6,820 nucleotides of DNA from JBBSUQ01 sp038234235 (GTDB lineage Bacteria > Bacteroidota > Bacteroidia > Flavobacteriales_D > Crocinitomicaceae). The stretch lies in the NCBI GenBank assembly GCA_038234235.1, contig JBBSUQ010000172.1, positions 1-6,820 of the forward strand. The letters are read 5' to 3'. The notes beneath the pieces were generated by a model that saw nothing but the letters and a program-made list of their open reading frames with translations, was not told the DNA's origin and ran no database searches. Position numbers and translations under genes: made by a program. Shown here piece after piece: positions 5,501-6,820 of this stretch (the first letter of the stretch is position 1; every line of letters starts with the position of its first letter).

Positions 5501-6219
5501 AAATACCAAAAATTAAAGGCATTATTGATCGCAGAATTCTTATTAATTATCAAATTGATAAAGAAATTCTAGAAAAATATTTGCCCGCACCATTTAAACC
5601 TAAATTGGTTAATGGGAAAGGTATAGCAGGAATTTGCCTCATTAGATTAAAAGAGATTAGACCAAAAGGTTTTCCTAAACAATTTGGAATTTCTTCAGAA
5701 AACGGTGCACACAGAATTGCGGTAGAGTGGTTGGAAGATGGCAATTTGCAAGAAGGTGTTTACATTCCTAGAAGAGACACTTCCTCTAAAATGAATTCCT
5801 TGCTGGGAGGCCGACTATTTCCGGGCGTCCATCACTTGGCTAAATTCACAGTTAATGAATCCGAAGGAAATTATGAAGTTGCATTTTTAAGTAAAGATCA
5901 AACTTCATTGTCTATAAAAGCTAAAGAGACTGATATTTGGAATAAGGAAAGTATTTTTGAAAATTTAGAATGTGTTTCCCATTTTTTTGAAAGCGGATCT
6001 GTTGGATATTCGCCAAATAGCAAAGATTTTGATGGGCTTGAATTGAAAGCAAAGAATTGGAAAGTTTCATTATTAGAAGTAGACAAAGTTCAATCTAGTT
6101 TCTTTGAAGATGAAAGTATTTTTCCCGCAGGTTCTGTAAAATTTGACAATGCATTGTTGATGAAAAACATTGAACACGAATGGATCGGTTTGAAAAAAAT
6201 TAAAAGTGAATCGAAATAA
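5497..6219 (+). CDS. DUF2071 (YqjF-like) protein
   Basis: The 240-residue product fits DUF2071, related to Bacillus YqjF and to the acetoacetate-decarboxylase-like beta-barrel fold. It shows the N-terminal pattern of a strand, then DKEILEKYLPAPFKPKLVNGKGIAGICLIRL (21-51), where family members place a leucine/proline helix cap and a Gly-rich strand. Then come HRIAVEWL (72-79), VYIPRRDTSS (88-97) and FPGVHHLAKFTV (108-119). These correspond to the family's conserved strand and arginine/histidine positions. The C-terminal half carries FESGSVGYSP (164-173) and the final strands near LLMKNIEHEWI. It has no signal peptide or membrane helix, so it should be cytoplasmic. The biochemical role of DUF2071 proteins is not established. 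Its ATG overlaps the stop of the membrane-protein gene upstream, and the exported-protein gene follows after 30 bases. Length is normal and the gene intact. Confidence -1.
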   Translation: MKIPKIKGIIDRRILINYQIDKEILEKYLPAPFKPKLVNGKGIAGICLIRLKEIRPKGFPKQFGISSENGAHRIAVEWLEDGNLQEGVYIPRRDTSSKMNSLLGGRLFPGVHHLAKFTVNESEGNYEVAFLSKDQTSLSIKAKETDIWNKESIFENLECVSHFFESGSVGYSPNSKDFDGLELKAKNWKVSLLEVDKVQSSFFEDESIFPAGSVKFDNALLMKNIEHEWIGLKKIKSESK

Positions 6220-6249
6220 TATACATAAAAAACCATAAACTCCCTGATT

Positions 6250-6820
6250 ATGAAATTGCTAAAAAATATATTTATTTTTCTTTTGTTTGCCACAAGTTCA
6301 TTTGCTTGTTTTGGGCAAACTGGGAAGTTGCGACTTGCTGTCATTAATCGAACATTTAGTGATTATTGCTATGAAGTTAAAATTTATAAAGAATCTGATA
6401 CTTTAGAAAGTCTCCTTTTAACAGATGATGAATGCATAGAATTAGATAGTTTATTGCCCGGTGAATATTCAATCTCCTTTTTGAAATGTACGAAAGATAC
6501 CTCATTTTTTCTTCAATCTATGACGAGGACTGTTTACATAAAAAATGATTATACCGCATATTTGGATATTTACATCGAATCTGATGACGTTTATTACTCA
6601 GAGTTAAATCCAGAAAAAATTACGCAAAGAGGAGAAGGGCAATTACAGATTTCAAACTTCAACAATAAATGGATAAACGATACATCAGGTACGAGGTACA
6701 GTTTTGGTCTGGGCATTTCTGGATATGGATGGTATTCATTTTCTAAGCATCTTGGATTTTTAATAGGCGGTGGCGGAGATTTTACTATGGCGCCTATAAG
6801 ATTTGACAATTCTTTAAACA
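6250..6820 (+). CDS. Exported protein, N-terminal part, probable outer-membrane beta-barrel (runs off the window)
   Basis: An ATG at 6250-6252 opens a frame with no stop through the last base, giving 190 residues of an incomplete protein. Residues 1-22 are a signal peptide (MKLLKNIFIFLLFATSSF, then ACFGQ), probably cleaved before Gln23; Cys20 is not in a good lipobox. Residues 25-112 look like a beta-sandwich: KLRLAVINRTF, YEVKIYKESDTLESLLL, and LLPGEYSISF (68-77), a phrase common in Cna-B or carboxypeptidase-regulatory-like domains. From residue 150, YSFGLGISGYGWYSFSKHLGFLIGGGGDF resembles the first strands of an outer-membrane barrel. Cys40, Cys62 and Cys80 stand out in the sandwich. The gene starts 30 bases after the DUF2071 stop and is probably in the same operon. 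The family of the whole protein cannot be decided without its C-terminus. Confidence -1.
   Translation, partial: MKLLKNIFIFLLFATSSFACFGQTGKLRLAVINRTFSDYCYEVKIYKESDTLESLLLTDDECIELDSLLPGEYSISFLKCTKDTSFFLQSMTRTVYIKNDYTAYLDIYIESDDVYYSELNPEKITQRGEGQLQISNFNNKWINDTSGTRYSFGLGISGYGWYSFSKHLGFLIGGGGDFTMAPIRFDNSLN

Overview
The window is clearly AT-rich and reads as a member of the Bacteroidota, most likely a flavobacterium-like organism. Three things point there. One protein is an outer-membrane barrel with the ETDRPDQTE opening typical of that phylum. The signal peptides and lipoboxes are of the usual style, with mature ends next to Ala-Gln. Several gene starts lie behind TAnnTTTG-type -7 elements with little or no Shine-Dalgarno sequence. 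No species can be named from the sequence alone.

Layout. Bases 22-649 hold a broken gene for an exported protein that looks like a permuted papain/NlpC-type hydrolase. It has a frameshift at its start and an in-frame amber codon between the presumed catalytic His and Cys. After a non-coding stretch comes a minus-strand transporter-like barrel gene (926-1678). It is divergent from a plus-strand DUF4267 membrane protein (1946-2338). A four-helix membrane protein of unknown function follows (2446-2871). Bases 2976-3567 form a complete ParD/ParE-type toxin-antitoxin operon with overlapping genes and two interleaved inverted repeats over its promoter. A lipoprotein of unknown function follows at 3666-4322. 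A 239-base gap then holds an apparent promoter and a short AATCTG tandem repeat.

Bases 4562-6820 form a tight plus-strand run of four genes: a lipoprotein, a two-helix membrane protein with a CTCP motif, a DUF2071 protein whose start overlaps the preceding stop (ATGA), and the N-terminal 190 residues of an exported, probably beta-barrel protein that runs off the window. The spacing suggests one transcription unit, and three of its four products are predicted in the envelope. I cannot assign a pathway to it.

I see no tRNA, rRNA, CRISPR array, insertion sequence or phage gene. The toxin-antitoxin pair, the decayed gene and several family-less small envelope proteins fit an accessory or fast-changing part of a chromosome. 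The least understood pieces are the four-gene operon, the decayed hydrolase-like gene, and the short structured elements around the toxin-antitoxin operon and at 4351-4460.
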